Of a stretch of 34,921 bases of DNA, positions 21,472 to 28,157 are shown piece after piece. The DNA comes from Actinomycetes bacterium (GTDB lineage: Bacteria; Actinomycetota; Acidimicrobiia; Acidimicrobiales; RAAP-2). The stretch spans positions 1-34,921 of the forward strand of contig JAKBGV010000008.1 of NCBI GenBank assembly GCA_021837305.1. The letters are read 5' to 3'. The translations under genes and the position numbers were made by a program. Positions within the stretch are counted from its first letter, which is position 1. Every line of letters begins with the position of its first letter. The notes beneath the pieces were generated by a model. That model did no database searches and had not been told where the DNA came from. It worked only from the letters and a program-made list of their open reading frames with translations.

Positions 21472-23094
21472 CCTGCGCGCCGGTAGTGGCAGCGGCGTCG
21501 CCTCGCGCAACGCTTCGCCGGCGTGGTAACTCGATCGGGTGAGCGGCGAGGACTGCACGTGGTTGAGGCCAAGGCGGCGACCGCGTCGGGCCAGATCCTC
21601 GAACTCGGCCGGCTCCCACCACCGGGCCACCGGCACGTGGTTCGCCGTAGGGCGGACGTACTGGCCGATCGTCGCGATCGAGACCCCCACCGCCGCCAGG
21701 TCCGCGAGGGTCTCTTCGACTTCCTCGACGGTCTCGCCGAGGCCGACCATCATGCCTGACTTGGTCGTCAGGCCTTGCGCACTAGCGCGCGCGAGCACCG
21801 TCAGCGATCGCAGGTACCCCGCGCTCGGCCGGACGGCCCGCTGGAGTCGCGCCACGGTCTCGATGTTGTGGTTCACCACGTCGGGGCGCACATCGAGGAT
21901 CAACTGCAGGCTCTCGAGGTCGCCCTTCAGGTCGCTGATCAACACCTCGACAGCCGTCTCGGGCGAGCGTTCACGGATCGCCGTAACGGCGGCGGCGATA
22001 GCGCCTGCGCCACCGTCGGCCAGGTCGTCGCGGGCGACGCACGTGATTACCGCGTGGCGCAACCCGAGTCGTACCACGGCCTCGGCGACCCGATCAGGCT
22101 CGGTCGGGTCCAGGGGTAGCGGCTTGCGGGTGTCGATGAGGCAGAAGCCGCACGCCCTCGTACACCGCTCCCCATTCACCATGAACGTCGCCGTCCCCGA
22201 CGCCCAACACTCATAGATGTTCGGACAACCCGCCTCTTCACAGACCGTCACGAGACGCAGGTCATCGGTCAACTTGCGCAGCGACTGGTACTCGGTACCC
22301 ATGTGCGCCTCGATACGAAGCCACGAGGGTTTACGCGAGTGCAGCTCGACACCGGCGTCGGGGTCGACACCGGCTTTGCGCAGCCGGCGTAGCAGTGGTC
22401 GTTCCGACGTCGAGGTTGCGCCACTGCGGTCGACCGCGGCGAGCGAGCCCGGGCCACCGAGCGCCGAGTCGAGCGTGGCACCCAGGTACTCCTCGACATC
22501 AGCGAATACGACGTCCAGACCGAGCGAGCGCATGGAGCCGACGGGCTTGTCGGGGATGCCGCACGGCACAATCGCGTCGAACGCTTTCAGATCGACGTCC
22601 ACGTTGAGCGCGACACCGTGCAGGGTTCGACGTTGACCCGTGCGGTTTCGTTCGGTGCGAACGCCCACGGCCGCGATCTTGATCGGTCGCTCGTCCAACA
22701 TGGCCCAGACCCCGGGGTAGCCCTGGAGTCGTCCGACCCGACCGAGTTTGCCCTCGGGGTCGAAGTGCACGACGGTGGCGATTACGGCGTCCTCCAAGCG
22801 GCCGACGTGTTCGCGGCCCGCCCCCGGGGCGTCGTCCACGGTGACAATGGCCCACGCGACCACCTGTCCGGGTCCGTGATAGGTCACGTCGCCACCCCGG
22901 TCGGCATCCACGACGTCCGCGTCGAGACTCGACGGCGGGACGAGGAAGTGCTCGGGAACGGCGCGGATCCCCAACGTATACGTCGGCGGGTGCTCCATCA
23001 CGAGGACGTAGTCGTCCGCCGCCTCCATCAACGCCCGCTGGAGGTCGTTCGCCTCACGGAAGGTCACCCGTCCAACGTGGCGACGGCGCAGCAT
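21469..23094 (-). CDS. lipB-lipA: LipB-LipA fusion: lipoyl(octanoyl) transferase plus lipoyl synthase in one chain
   Basis: LipB moves octanoate from acyl carrier protein to the target lysine; LipA, a radical SAM enzyme, then inserts two sulfurs. Both are in one uninterrupted 541-aa frame. The LipB part (about 1-215) has RGGDVTYHGPGQ (66-77), catalytic K139 and C178 (PCGI). After a linker around 215-235, the LipA part has the auxiliary cluster cysteines C285, C290 and C296, the radical SAM cysteines C311, C315 and C318, and the terminal RSSYHAG (520-526). All key residues are intact, so both halves should be active. The ATG follows the E2 stop codon without a gap. Separate lipB and lipA genes are the norm; a sequencing-error fusion would need a lost stop with an intact frame. 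Confidence 0.93.
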   Translation of the reverse strand: MLRRRHVGRVTFREANDLQRALMEAADDYVLVMEHPPTYTLGIRAVPEHFLVPPSSLDADVVDADRGGDVTYHGPGQVVAWAIVTVDDAPGAGREHVGRLEDAVIATVVHFDPEGKLGRVGRLQGYPGVWAMLDERPIKIAAVGVRTERNRTGQRRTLHGVALNVDVDLKAFDAIVPCGIPDKPVGSMRSLGLDVVFADVEEYLGATLDSALGGPGSLAAVDRSGATSTSERPLLRRLRKAGVDPDAGVELHSRKPSWLRIEAHMGTEYQSLRKLTDDLRLVTVCEEAGCPNIYECWASGTATFMVNGERCTRACGFCLIDTRKPLPLDPTEPDRVAEAVVRLGLRHAVITCVARDDLADGGAGAIAAAVTAIRERSPETAVEVLISDLKGDLESLQLILDVRPDVVNHNIETVARLQRAVRPSAGYLRSLTVLARASAQGLTTKSGMMVGLGETVEEVEETLADLAAVGVSIATIGQYVRPTANHVPVARWWEPAEFEDLARRGRRLGLNHVQSSPLTRSSYHAGEALREATPLPLPARR

Positions 23095-24291
23095 CTAGTG
23101 CTCGCTGTCCAGGTCCAACCCGGCGAGCAACTCGGCCACCCGCTCGAGGTACGCGGTCGCGGTGAACGGCTCACAGACACGGTGGTCGAATGACAGCCCG
23201 ATGACCACGCGGCGACCGACGCCCACCGATACACCGTCCTCGAGGACGACCGGCACCCGACGGACGGCACCCATCGAGAGCACCGCCACCTCGGGCTGGA
23301 TGATGATCGGATTGGTCCAGAGCGAGTCCGGGCCCGTCGGACCGACAAGGGTGAAGGTCCCGCCCATGAGGTCATCAGTGGTGAGCTGGCGCGTCGTGAC
23401 GCGCTCGAAGAGCTCGTGGACTCGGCGAGCGAGTGCCCGCAGCGTGAGTCCGGCCGCGGCGTGCACGACGGGCACGAGCATGCCGTCGCGCAGGACCTCG
23501 CGCATGAACCCCAGATTCACCGTCCGGTGCACCACCAACTCGTCGCCCGCGAACGTGGCGTTCAAGAACTCGAACTCGCCCAGCGCCCGAACGGCCGCCA
23601 GTCCCATGACCATCTGGTCGGTGATCTCGACACCGTCTCGCGTGTGTCGTCCGATTGCGTCCAGCTGATCGAATATCGACGCGTCGGCCTCGATCGCGAC
23701 AAACCCGTGCGGGGTGCTCTGCGTGGATAAGGTCATGTGCTGGCCCATCCGGCGAAGACCGTTGGACAACGGTACGACGACTTCGTCTGTCGGACCGTTC
23801 GCGACCGCGCGTTCCGCGTCGCGACGCGTGATCGCTCCTCCCGGACCCGATCCGTGCACCGTCGTCGGCTCAACACCGCCATCGGCGAGGATCCGACGCA
23901 CGACCGGTGACATCACGACGCCCGCCACTCGCGGCGCACCCGTGGTGGCTACGGGGTCACCGGCGACCTTGACGGGCTCCTTCGTGGTCGTTGGCGGGCC
24001 GGAACTGGGCGCTGGGGCGCTCGGCTCGGGCGACGGCGCTACCGACCCGGCGGCGGCGTTCTCATCGATCACCGCGACTCGTGATCCGGTCTCGACGGTG
24101 TCGCCTTCAGCGGCCAGGATCTCGGTCAGGACCCCCGCCGCCGGCGACGGCATCTCTGAGTCGACCTTGTCCGTCGACACTTCGAAGAGCGGCTCGTCGC
24201 GCGCGACGGAGTCGCCAACTTTCTTGAACCACCGAGTGATAATTCCTTCGGTCACCGATTCGCCCAGTGACGGCAGCGTTACATCAGCCAA
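23095..24291 (-). CDS. Dihydrolipoamide acyltransferase (E2) of a 2-oxoacid dehydrogenase complex
   Basis: The 398-aa product has one lipoyl domain (MADVTLPSLGESVTEG at the start; lipoylated K42 in STDKVDS), a Pro/Thr-rich linker (about 80-120), an E1/E3-binding domain (about 125-165, MSPVVRRILADGGV) and a catalytic core. The core's catalytic motif is usually DHRxxDG; here it reads DHRVCEP, with H370 kept and the Asp replaced by E374. Start: the TTG at 24291 overlaps the lpd stop by 8 nt and has a GGGGG-rich stretch upstream; the longer frame is inside lpd. Coupling to lpd and lipBA places it in a lipoate-centred operon. Whether it serves pyruvate, 2-oxoglutarate or branched-chain acids is unresolved, because no E1 gene is present. 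Confidence 0.85.
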   Translation of the reverse strand: MADVTLPSLGESVTEGIITRWFKKVGDSVARDEPLFEVSTDKVDSEMPSPAAGVLTEILAAEGDTVETGSRVAVIDENAAAGSVAPSPEPSAPAPSSGPPTTTKEPVKVAGDPVATTGAPRVAGVVMSPVVRRILADGGVEPTTVHGSGPGGAITRRDAERAVANGPTDEVVVPLSNGLRRMGQHMTLSTQSTPHGFVAIEADASIFDQLDAIGRHTRDGVEITDQMVMGLAAVRALGEFEFLNATFAGDELVVHRTVNLGFMREVLRDGMLVPVVHAAAGLTLRALARRVHELFERVTTRQLTTDDLMGGTFTLVGPTGPDSLWTNPIIIQPEVAVLSMGAVRRVPVVLEDGVSVGVGRRVVIGLSFDHRVCEPFTATAYLERVAELLAGLDLDSEH

Positions 24292-25699
24292 CGTGGAGCC
24301 CCCTGCCCGATAGCGCCAACAGCGTCTCGCCGAAGGTCTCCGACAGCGACGGGTGCGGCTGGATGAGTGCTGCGGCCTCCTCAGCCGTCGCCTCCCAGTT
24401 GACGGCGTAGTAACCAGCACCCAACTGCTCGGTCACCCAGGGCCCCGCCATGTGCACGCCGAGGATCTGGCCCGCCGTACCATCGGCACGCTTCTCCGCG
24501 ATGATCTTGACGACCCCTTCGGTCTCGCCGATGATCTGGGCGCGACTGTTGCCCCCGAACGGGTCCTTCTTGACCACCACGTCATAGCCCCGCTCCTTCG
24601 CGGCGGCCTCGGTGAGCCCGACGAAGGCAACCTCGGGGTTGGAGTAGATCGCCCACGGCACGCGGTCGTAGTCGACCGGCACCACTGGCTCGCCCAGGAT
24701 GGTCTTGATCGCCACGATCGCTTCGGCGAATCCGACGTGCGCGAGCTGCGGGGTGTTTGCGACGATGTCGCCGATGGCGTAGACATTGGGGTTCGCGGTG
24801 CGCATCGAGGAATTCGCGACGACGAAACCGCGGTCGTTCACCTCGACGCCGGTGCCGTCACCGAGCAGGCCCTCGCTACGTGGGCGTCGCCCGACTGCGA
24901 GCACCACTACGTCCACGACGACGTCCTCGCCACCTTCCACGTGGACCGCCGTAGCGCCCTTCTTCGGCGTGTGGCCGGTCACGTTCACCCCGGCGCGCAC
25001 GTCGATCCCGCGCTTCTTGAAGGAACGCTGGACCACACTCACGACCTCGCTGTCGCAGCCCGCGAGAATCGTGGGCAGGCCCTCGAGGATCGTGACCGAC
25101 GTACCCATGTCGGACAGCATCGACGCGAACTCACACCCGATTGCCCCGCCGCCGATGACGGCGGCGCTCGACGGCAGCGTATCGAGGTCCAGGAATTCGT
25201 CAGAGGTCAGCACGATCGTGCCGTCGACGTCGAAGCCGGGCAAGGTTCGCGGCACCGAGCCGGCGGCGAGGATCACGTTGGTCCCCTTCGCCTCTACGCC
25301 CGCGTCGGATCCGTCCACGATTCGTACGACCTGGTCGGCGTCGAGTCGTGCCGTTCCCTCGAAGATGGTCACCTTGCGACCCTTGAGGAGGCCCGAGAGC
25401 CCCTTGTGCAGCTTGTCGACGACCTCGTTCTTACGCGCCTGGCTGACCGAGAAGTCAACCGACACCTCGCCGGTGCCGATGCCGAACGCACTCGCGTGTT
25501 CGATAGTGCGACGAACGTGGGCGGTCTCGAGGAACTCCTTGGCTGGTACGCAGCCGCGGTGCAGGCAGGTGCCACCCACCTTGTCACGTTCGATCAGTGC
25601 GACGTTGAGCCCCGCCGCGGCCCCGTACAGCGCGGCGGCGTAGCCGCCGGGGCCACCCCCGATGATCACAACGTCAAACTGCTGGACCTCGTTTGCCAC
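24284..25699 (-). CDS. lpd: Dihydrolipoyl dehydrogenase (E3)
   Basis: E3 reoxidises the dihydrolipoyl groups of 2-oxoacid dehydrogenases with FAD and NAD+. The 471-aa product has the FAD-binding GGGPGGYAAA (14-23), the redox disulfide C45/C50 in GGTCLHRGCVPAK, the NAD-binding GGGAIGCEFAS, the second FAD segment around NVYAIGD, and the active-site pair H449/E454 in HPSLSE. Start: the GTG at 25699 has an AAGGGA site 8 nt upstream. A TAGGAT box 42 nt upstream is the likely operon promoter. It is the first gene of lpd-E2-lipBA. Confidence 0.95.
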   Translation of the reverse strand: MANEVQQFDVVIIGGGPGGYAAALYGAAAGLNVALIERDKVGGTCLHRGCVPAKEFLETAHVRRTIEHASAFGIGTGEVSVDFSVSQARKNEVVDKLHKGLSGLLKGRKVTIFEGTARLDADQVVRIVDGSDAGVEAKGTNVILAAGSVPRTLPGFDVDGTIVLTSDEFLDLDTLPSSAAVIGGGAIGCEFASMLSDMGTSVTILEGLPTILAGCDSEVVSVVQRSFKKRGIDVRAGVNVTGHTPKKGATAVHVEGGEDVVVDVVVLAVGRRPRSEGLLGDGTGVEVNDRGFVVANSSMRTANPNVYAIGDIVANTPQLAHVGFAEAIVAIKTILGEPVVPVDYDRVPWAIYSNPEVAFVGLTEAAAKERGYDVVVKKDPFGGNSRAQIIGETEGVVKIIAEKRADGTAGQILGVHMAGPWVTEQLGAGYYAVNWEATAEEAAALIQPHPSLSETFGETLLALSGRGLHVG

Positions 25700-25740
25700 G
25701 GCGGATTCCCTTCGTCAATTTCGTCACTGAGACCTACGAA

Positions 25741-25746
25741 ATCCTA
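25741..25746 (-). promoter_or_regulatory. Candidate -10 box (TAGGAT) for the lpd-E2-lipBA operon
   Basis: TAGGAT on the minus strand lies in the 81-nt gap between rnhA and lpd, about 41 nt before the lpd GTG. It is followed by TTCG, as at the moeB promoter candidate. Confidence 0.45.
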
Positions 25747-25780
25747 ATGTTTTTGGCGCCGTGGCCGACACCCCCGCGCG

Positions 25781-26218
25781 CTAGTGCTGTTGTCCCTGCT
25801 GAAGATCGGCCGCTGCCGTGGCAAGTTCGTCGACGAACTCGTTCATCGGATCTCCCGCGTGGCCCTTCACCCAGGTGAAGATGACGGTGCGCCCGCCACG
25901 CAAGACGAGGTCGAACAGGGGTTCCCAGAGGTCCCGGTTAGCGACGGGCTGGCCCTGGGAGTTCTTCCAACCCCGTCGTAACCACCCGACGTACCAATGG
26001 TCGTTGAAACACTTCACCACGTAGGTGGAGTCGCTCACGATCTCCACGTCGCCGTCGGGATTAGCCCGCAGGGCTTCGAGGACCGCACGCAACTCCATCC
26101 GCTGGTTCGTCGTTCGCGCCTCCGCGCCGCTCGCGTACCCGTCGGCGCCCCGGGCCCAGGCCCAGCCCCCCGGGCCGGGATTCCCGCGACAGGCACCGTC
26201 GGTGTGGATCCGCGTCAC
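25781..26218 (-). CDS. rnhA: Ribonuclease HI
   Basis: RNase HI cuts the RNA strand of RNA-DNA hybrids. The 145-aa product has the full catalytic set, equivalent to D10, E48, D70, H124 and D134 of the E. coli enzyme: D7 (HTDGACRGNPGPGG), E42 (NQRMELRA), D63 (SDSTYV), H120 (VKGHAGDPMNE) and D130. The GTG at 26218 gives the family-typical length and overlaps the Rrf2 stop as GTGA; an in-frame GTG six codons upstream (26236) is less likely. Coupling to a transcription regulator is unusual and may be incidental. Confidence 0.94.
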   Translation of the reverse strand: MTRIHTDGACRGNPGPGGWAWARGADGYASGAEARTTNQRMELRAVLEALRANPDGDVEIVSDSTYVVKCFNDHWYVGWLRRGWKNSQGQPVANRDLWEPLFDLVLRGGRTVIFTWVKGHAGDPMNEFVDELATAAADLQQGQQH

Positions 26219-26673
26219 AGTTGGCGCGTGATCCACGCGTCCGGGTCCGAGGTGAAACGCGTCACCGAGACGGGCAGGTCACCGCGCAGCACCTGACCCA
26301 GCGTGACGTGCTCGAGCACCTCGCGCAGCGCGGCTCGCACCGCTACCCAGACGTCACGCAAATGCGTGGCGTCGCCACCGTAGTTAAGGGTCTCGGGACG
26401 CATCCCGCGCACGCCCGCCATCGGTCCACTGACCACGCGCAGGATGTCCGCGATCATGATCGTGTCGGGGTCGTGGGCGAGCTTGAACCCGCCCTCGGGG
26501 CCACGCTGGCTCGTAACCAAACCGCCACGGCGTAGATCGGAGAGAATCGCGCCAAGGAACTTCGCGGGGAGCTGCTGTTCGGCGGCCAAGTGTTCGGCGC
26601 TCACCGACGTGTTGCTGGCCGCCAGGGTGAGTAGCGCCCGAATGGCGTACTCGGCCTTCGCGGGAATCTGCAT
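26215..26673 (-). CDS. Rrf2-family transcriptional regulator without cysteines
   Basis: A 152-aa winged-helix repressor-type protein. The N terminus MQIPAKAEYAIRALLTLA and the recognition region LAAEQQLPAKFLGAILSDLR, then GLVTSQRGPEGGFKLA, are characteristic of Rrf2. IscR, NsrR and RsrR bind Fe-S clusters through three cysteines, but this protein contains none, so it cannot use a classical cysteine-ligated cluster. The stretch after residue 85 (VRGMRPETLNYGGDATHLRD) matches a group of actinobacterial Rrf2 proteins of unknown signal. The ATG at 26673 is preceded by CAGAAT with six-nucleotide spacing. It is divergent from thiE and overlaps rnhA. Confidence 0.85.
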   Translation of the reverse strand: MQIPAKAEYAIRALLTLAASNTSVSAEHLAAEQQLPAKFLGAILSDLRRGGLVTSQRGPEGGFKLAHDPDTIMIADILRVVSGPMAGVRGMRPETLNYGGDATHLRDVWVAVRAALREVLEHVTLGQVLRGDLPVSVTRFTSDPDAWITRQL

Positions 26674-26679
26674 AGGTCC

Positions 26680-26685
26680 ATTCTG
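26680..26685 (-). promoter_or_regulatory. Candidate -10 box (CAGAAT) for the Rrf2 gene
   Basis: CAGAAT on the minus strand is six nucleotides before the ATG, the same hexamer and spacing as at the RDD-protein gene. The first T of TANNNT is replaced by C. Confidence 0.4.
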
Positions 26686-26695
26686 CCCGTTTCGA

Positions 26696-26707
26696 CGGTC
26701 CCGACCG
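26696..26707. promoter_or_regulatory. Inverted repeat CGGTC-CC-GACCG in the Rrf2-thiE divergent region
   Basis: Two 5-bp arms around two bases, just upstream of the Rrf2 promoter candidate. It could be an operator, for example for autoregulation by the Rrf2 protein, but inverted repeats of this length are common in high-GC DNA. Confidence 0.25.
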
Positions 26708-26744
26708 AGTGATGGACGCCCGCGCGGCCCTTGGTCTCGCGGTG

Positions 26745-26759
26745 AGCGGACGGACCGCT
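26745..26759. promoter_or_regulatory. Inverted repeat AGCGG-ACGGA-CCGCT upstream of the thiE -10 box
   Basis: The repeat ends five nucleotides before the TAAAGT box, so a bound protein would cover the spacer and -35 region of the thiE promoter. It is a candidate operator only. Confidence 0.25.
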
Positions 26760-26763
26760 GACT

Positions 26764-26769
26764 TAAAGT
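26764..26769 (+). promoter_or_regulatory. -10 box (TAAAGT) for leaderless thiE
   Basis: TAAAGT is followed by six nucleotides and the ATG at 26776. The transcript should begin at that ATG, which leaves no leader for a thiamine-pyrophosphate riboswitch and argues against the GTG two codons upstream. Confidence 0.6.
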
Positions 26770-26775
26770 GTGCGA

Positions 26776-27408
26776 ATGTACGAACTCGACGAGCGCCGTC
26801 TGTACCTGTGCGTCGGCCACCGCGACGACCTCGCGGACTTCTTGCCGGCGGTTTTGCGCGGCGGCGTGGACGTCGTCCAACTTCGCGAGAAGGTCCTCGA
26901 CGACGAGCAACGACGGGTCTCGGGCACGTTGATGGCCGCCATCTGTCGGGACTTCGGCGTCCCCTTTATCATGAACGACTCGCCGTACCTCGCCGCCGAC
27001 GTGGCCGCCGACGGCGTCCACGTGGGTCAAGACGACGTGAGCGTGGCCCTCTGTCGCGACGTGTTGGGCCCCGACGCCATCGTCGGGCTCTCGACGCACG
27101 ACCCCGAGGAGTTCGCCCATTCACTGGAAGAGCCCACGACCTACCGAAGCGCCGGACCGATTGTGGCGACACCGACCAAACCCGGCCGAACGGGTACGGG
27201 GGTCGCGTACGCCGTCCACTGCACAGAACGAAGCGACCAACCGGTGTTCGTCACCGGTGCGGTCAACGCCGACAACGTCGGGTCCCTCGTACACGCCGGA
27301 CTGCGTCACTTCGTGGTCGTGCGTGCCCTGACCACGGCCCCGGACCCCTACGCCGCCACGGTCTCGCTCCGCCGCGCGCTGGACGAGGCGCTCGCCAACG
27401 TCGACTAA
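26776..27408 (+). CDS. thiE: Thiamine-phosphate synthase
   Basis: ThiE joins hydroxymethylpyrimidine pyrophosphate and thiazole phosphate to make thiamine phosphate. The 210-aa TIM-barrel protein has QLREK (35-39), FIMND (65-68 region), HVGQDD (82-87) and a phosphate loop GPIVATPTKPGRTG. The late glycine motif, usually GGI-x-N, reads TGAVNADNV. Its length is typical. The ATG at 26776 sits six nucleotides after TAAAGT. Its TAA overlaps the TAG of the convergent hydrolase-fold gene (CTAA). Other thiamine genes are not nearby. Confidence 0.88.
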   Translation: MYELDERRLYLCVGHRDDLADFLPAVLRGGVDVVQLREKVLDDEQRRVSGTLMAAICRDFGVPFIMNDSPYLAADVAADGVHVGQDDVSVALCRDVLGPDAIVGLSTHDPEEFAHSLEEPTTYRSAGPIVATPTKPGRTGTGVAYAVHCTERSDQPVFVTGAVNADNVGSLVHAGLRHFVVVRALTTAPDPYAATVSLRRALDEALANVD

Positions 27409-28151
27409 CGGTGCCGGTCGAGCCAGCCGAGCAACGTCGCCACCATTCGAGGGTCCGCGCGAAGCTGGTGACCGGCCCCCTGGATCAGACGCAGTTCGGC
27501 TCGGCCCTCGGCCGCGCTGAGCAGGTCTCGCGCGTCACTCGAGGGCACTTCGAGGTCGTCGGTTCCGTGGCCGATCAGGAGACGACGCGGCGGAATCGTG
27601 GCGACCGCCCCGAGCGGATCGACCGCCAGGACGTCGGCGCGTAACTCGTCGGGCGCGAGCAGGTCCTTCTCGTCACCCACCACGCCCGCGCCGATGATCC
27701 ATTGGCGAAAGGGGACAGCCGGACCGCACCAGGTGTCCAGGTGCGCCGGCGCGGCGAAGGTGGCGACACCGCGGACCCGCTCGTCGTCGGCGGTCGCCGC
27801 GAGCGCGAGTGCACCCCCAAACCCGAACCCCGCGAGGGAGATGCGTCCGCCACCCTGGTCGATCCGCGCGATGATGGCACCGAGGTCGCGTCGCCACTGG
27901 CTGGCTGAGAACGTCCCCGTGCTCCCGCCGACACCCGACAGCGTCCCGGTCGCCACTGTCCAACCCGACTCACTCGCCAGGTGTTCGGCGAGTTCGGGGA
28001 GTAGACCCGCTGCCTGACGACCCATGCCTGTCGCACGCGGCAGTCCGTGCACGAGCACGAGCACGTGGCCGGTCGCGGGACGGGTGCCCGAGGACGCGAT
28101 ACGAAGGTCGAGGACCGACGTGTCACTAGCGAGCTGTTCGTGGACGAGCAC
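27405..28151 (-). CDS. Alpha/beta-hydrolase-fold protein lacking the nucleophile serine
   Basis: The 248-aa product has the fold's HG turn (LVLVHGLPRATG), a nucleophile elbow, an acid loop (IGHGTDD, 193-199) and the terminal histidine H228 (GAGHQL). The elbow, normally G-x-S-x-G-G, reads GFGFGG, with Gly110 at the serine position. Classical ester or amide hydrolysis is therefore unlikely; it may be a binding protein or use another mechanism. The GTG at 28151 lies six nucleotides after the acyl-CoA dehydrogenase stop, with only a weak ribosome site, so the pair is probably one operon. Confidence 0.72.
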   Translation of the reverse strand: MLVHEQLASDTSVLDLRIASSGTRPATGHVLVLVHGLPRATGMGRQAAGLLPELAEHLASESGWTVATGTLSGVGGSTGTFSASQWRRDLGAIIARIDQGGGRISLAGFGFGGALALAATADDERVRGVATFAAPAHLDTWCGPAVPFRQWIIGAGVVGDEKDLLAPDELRADVLAVDPLGAVATIPPRRLLIGHGTDDLEVPSSDARDLLSAAEGRAELRLIQGAGHQLRADPRMVATLLGWLDRHR

Positions 28152-28157
28152 GCGGCC

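Noticed and set aside
24353-25747. Long plus-strand frame (464 codons) opposite lpd
   Set aside because: It mirrors the complete and motif-rich lpd gene; long antisense frames are common in high-GC coding DNA, and its translation matches no family.
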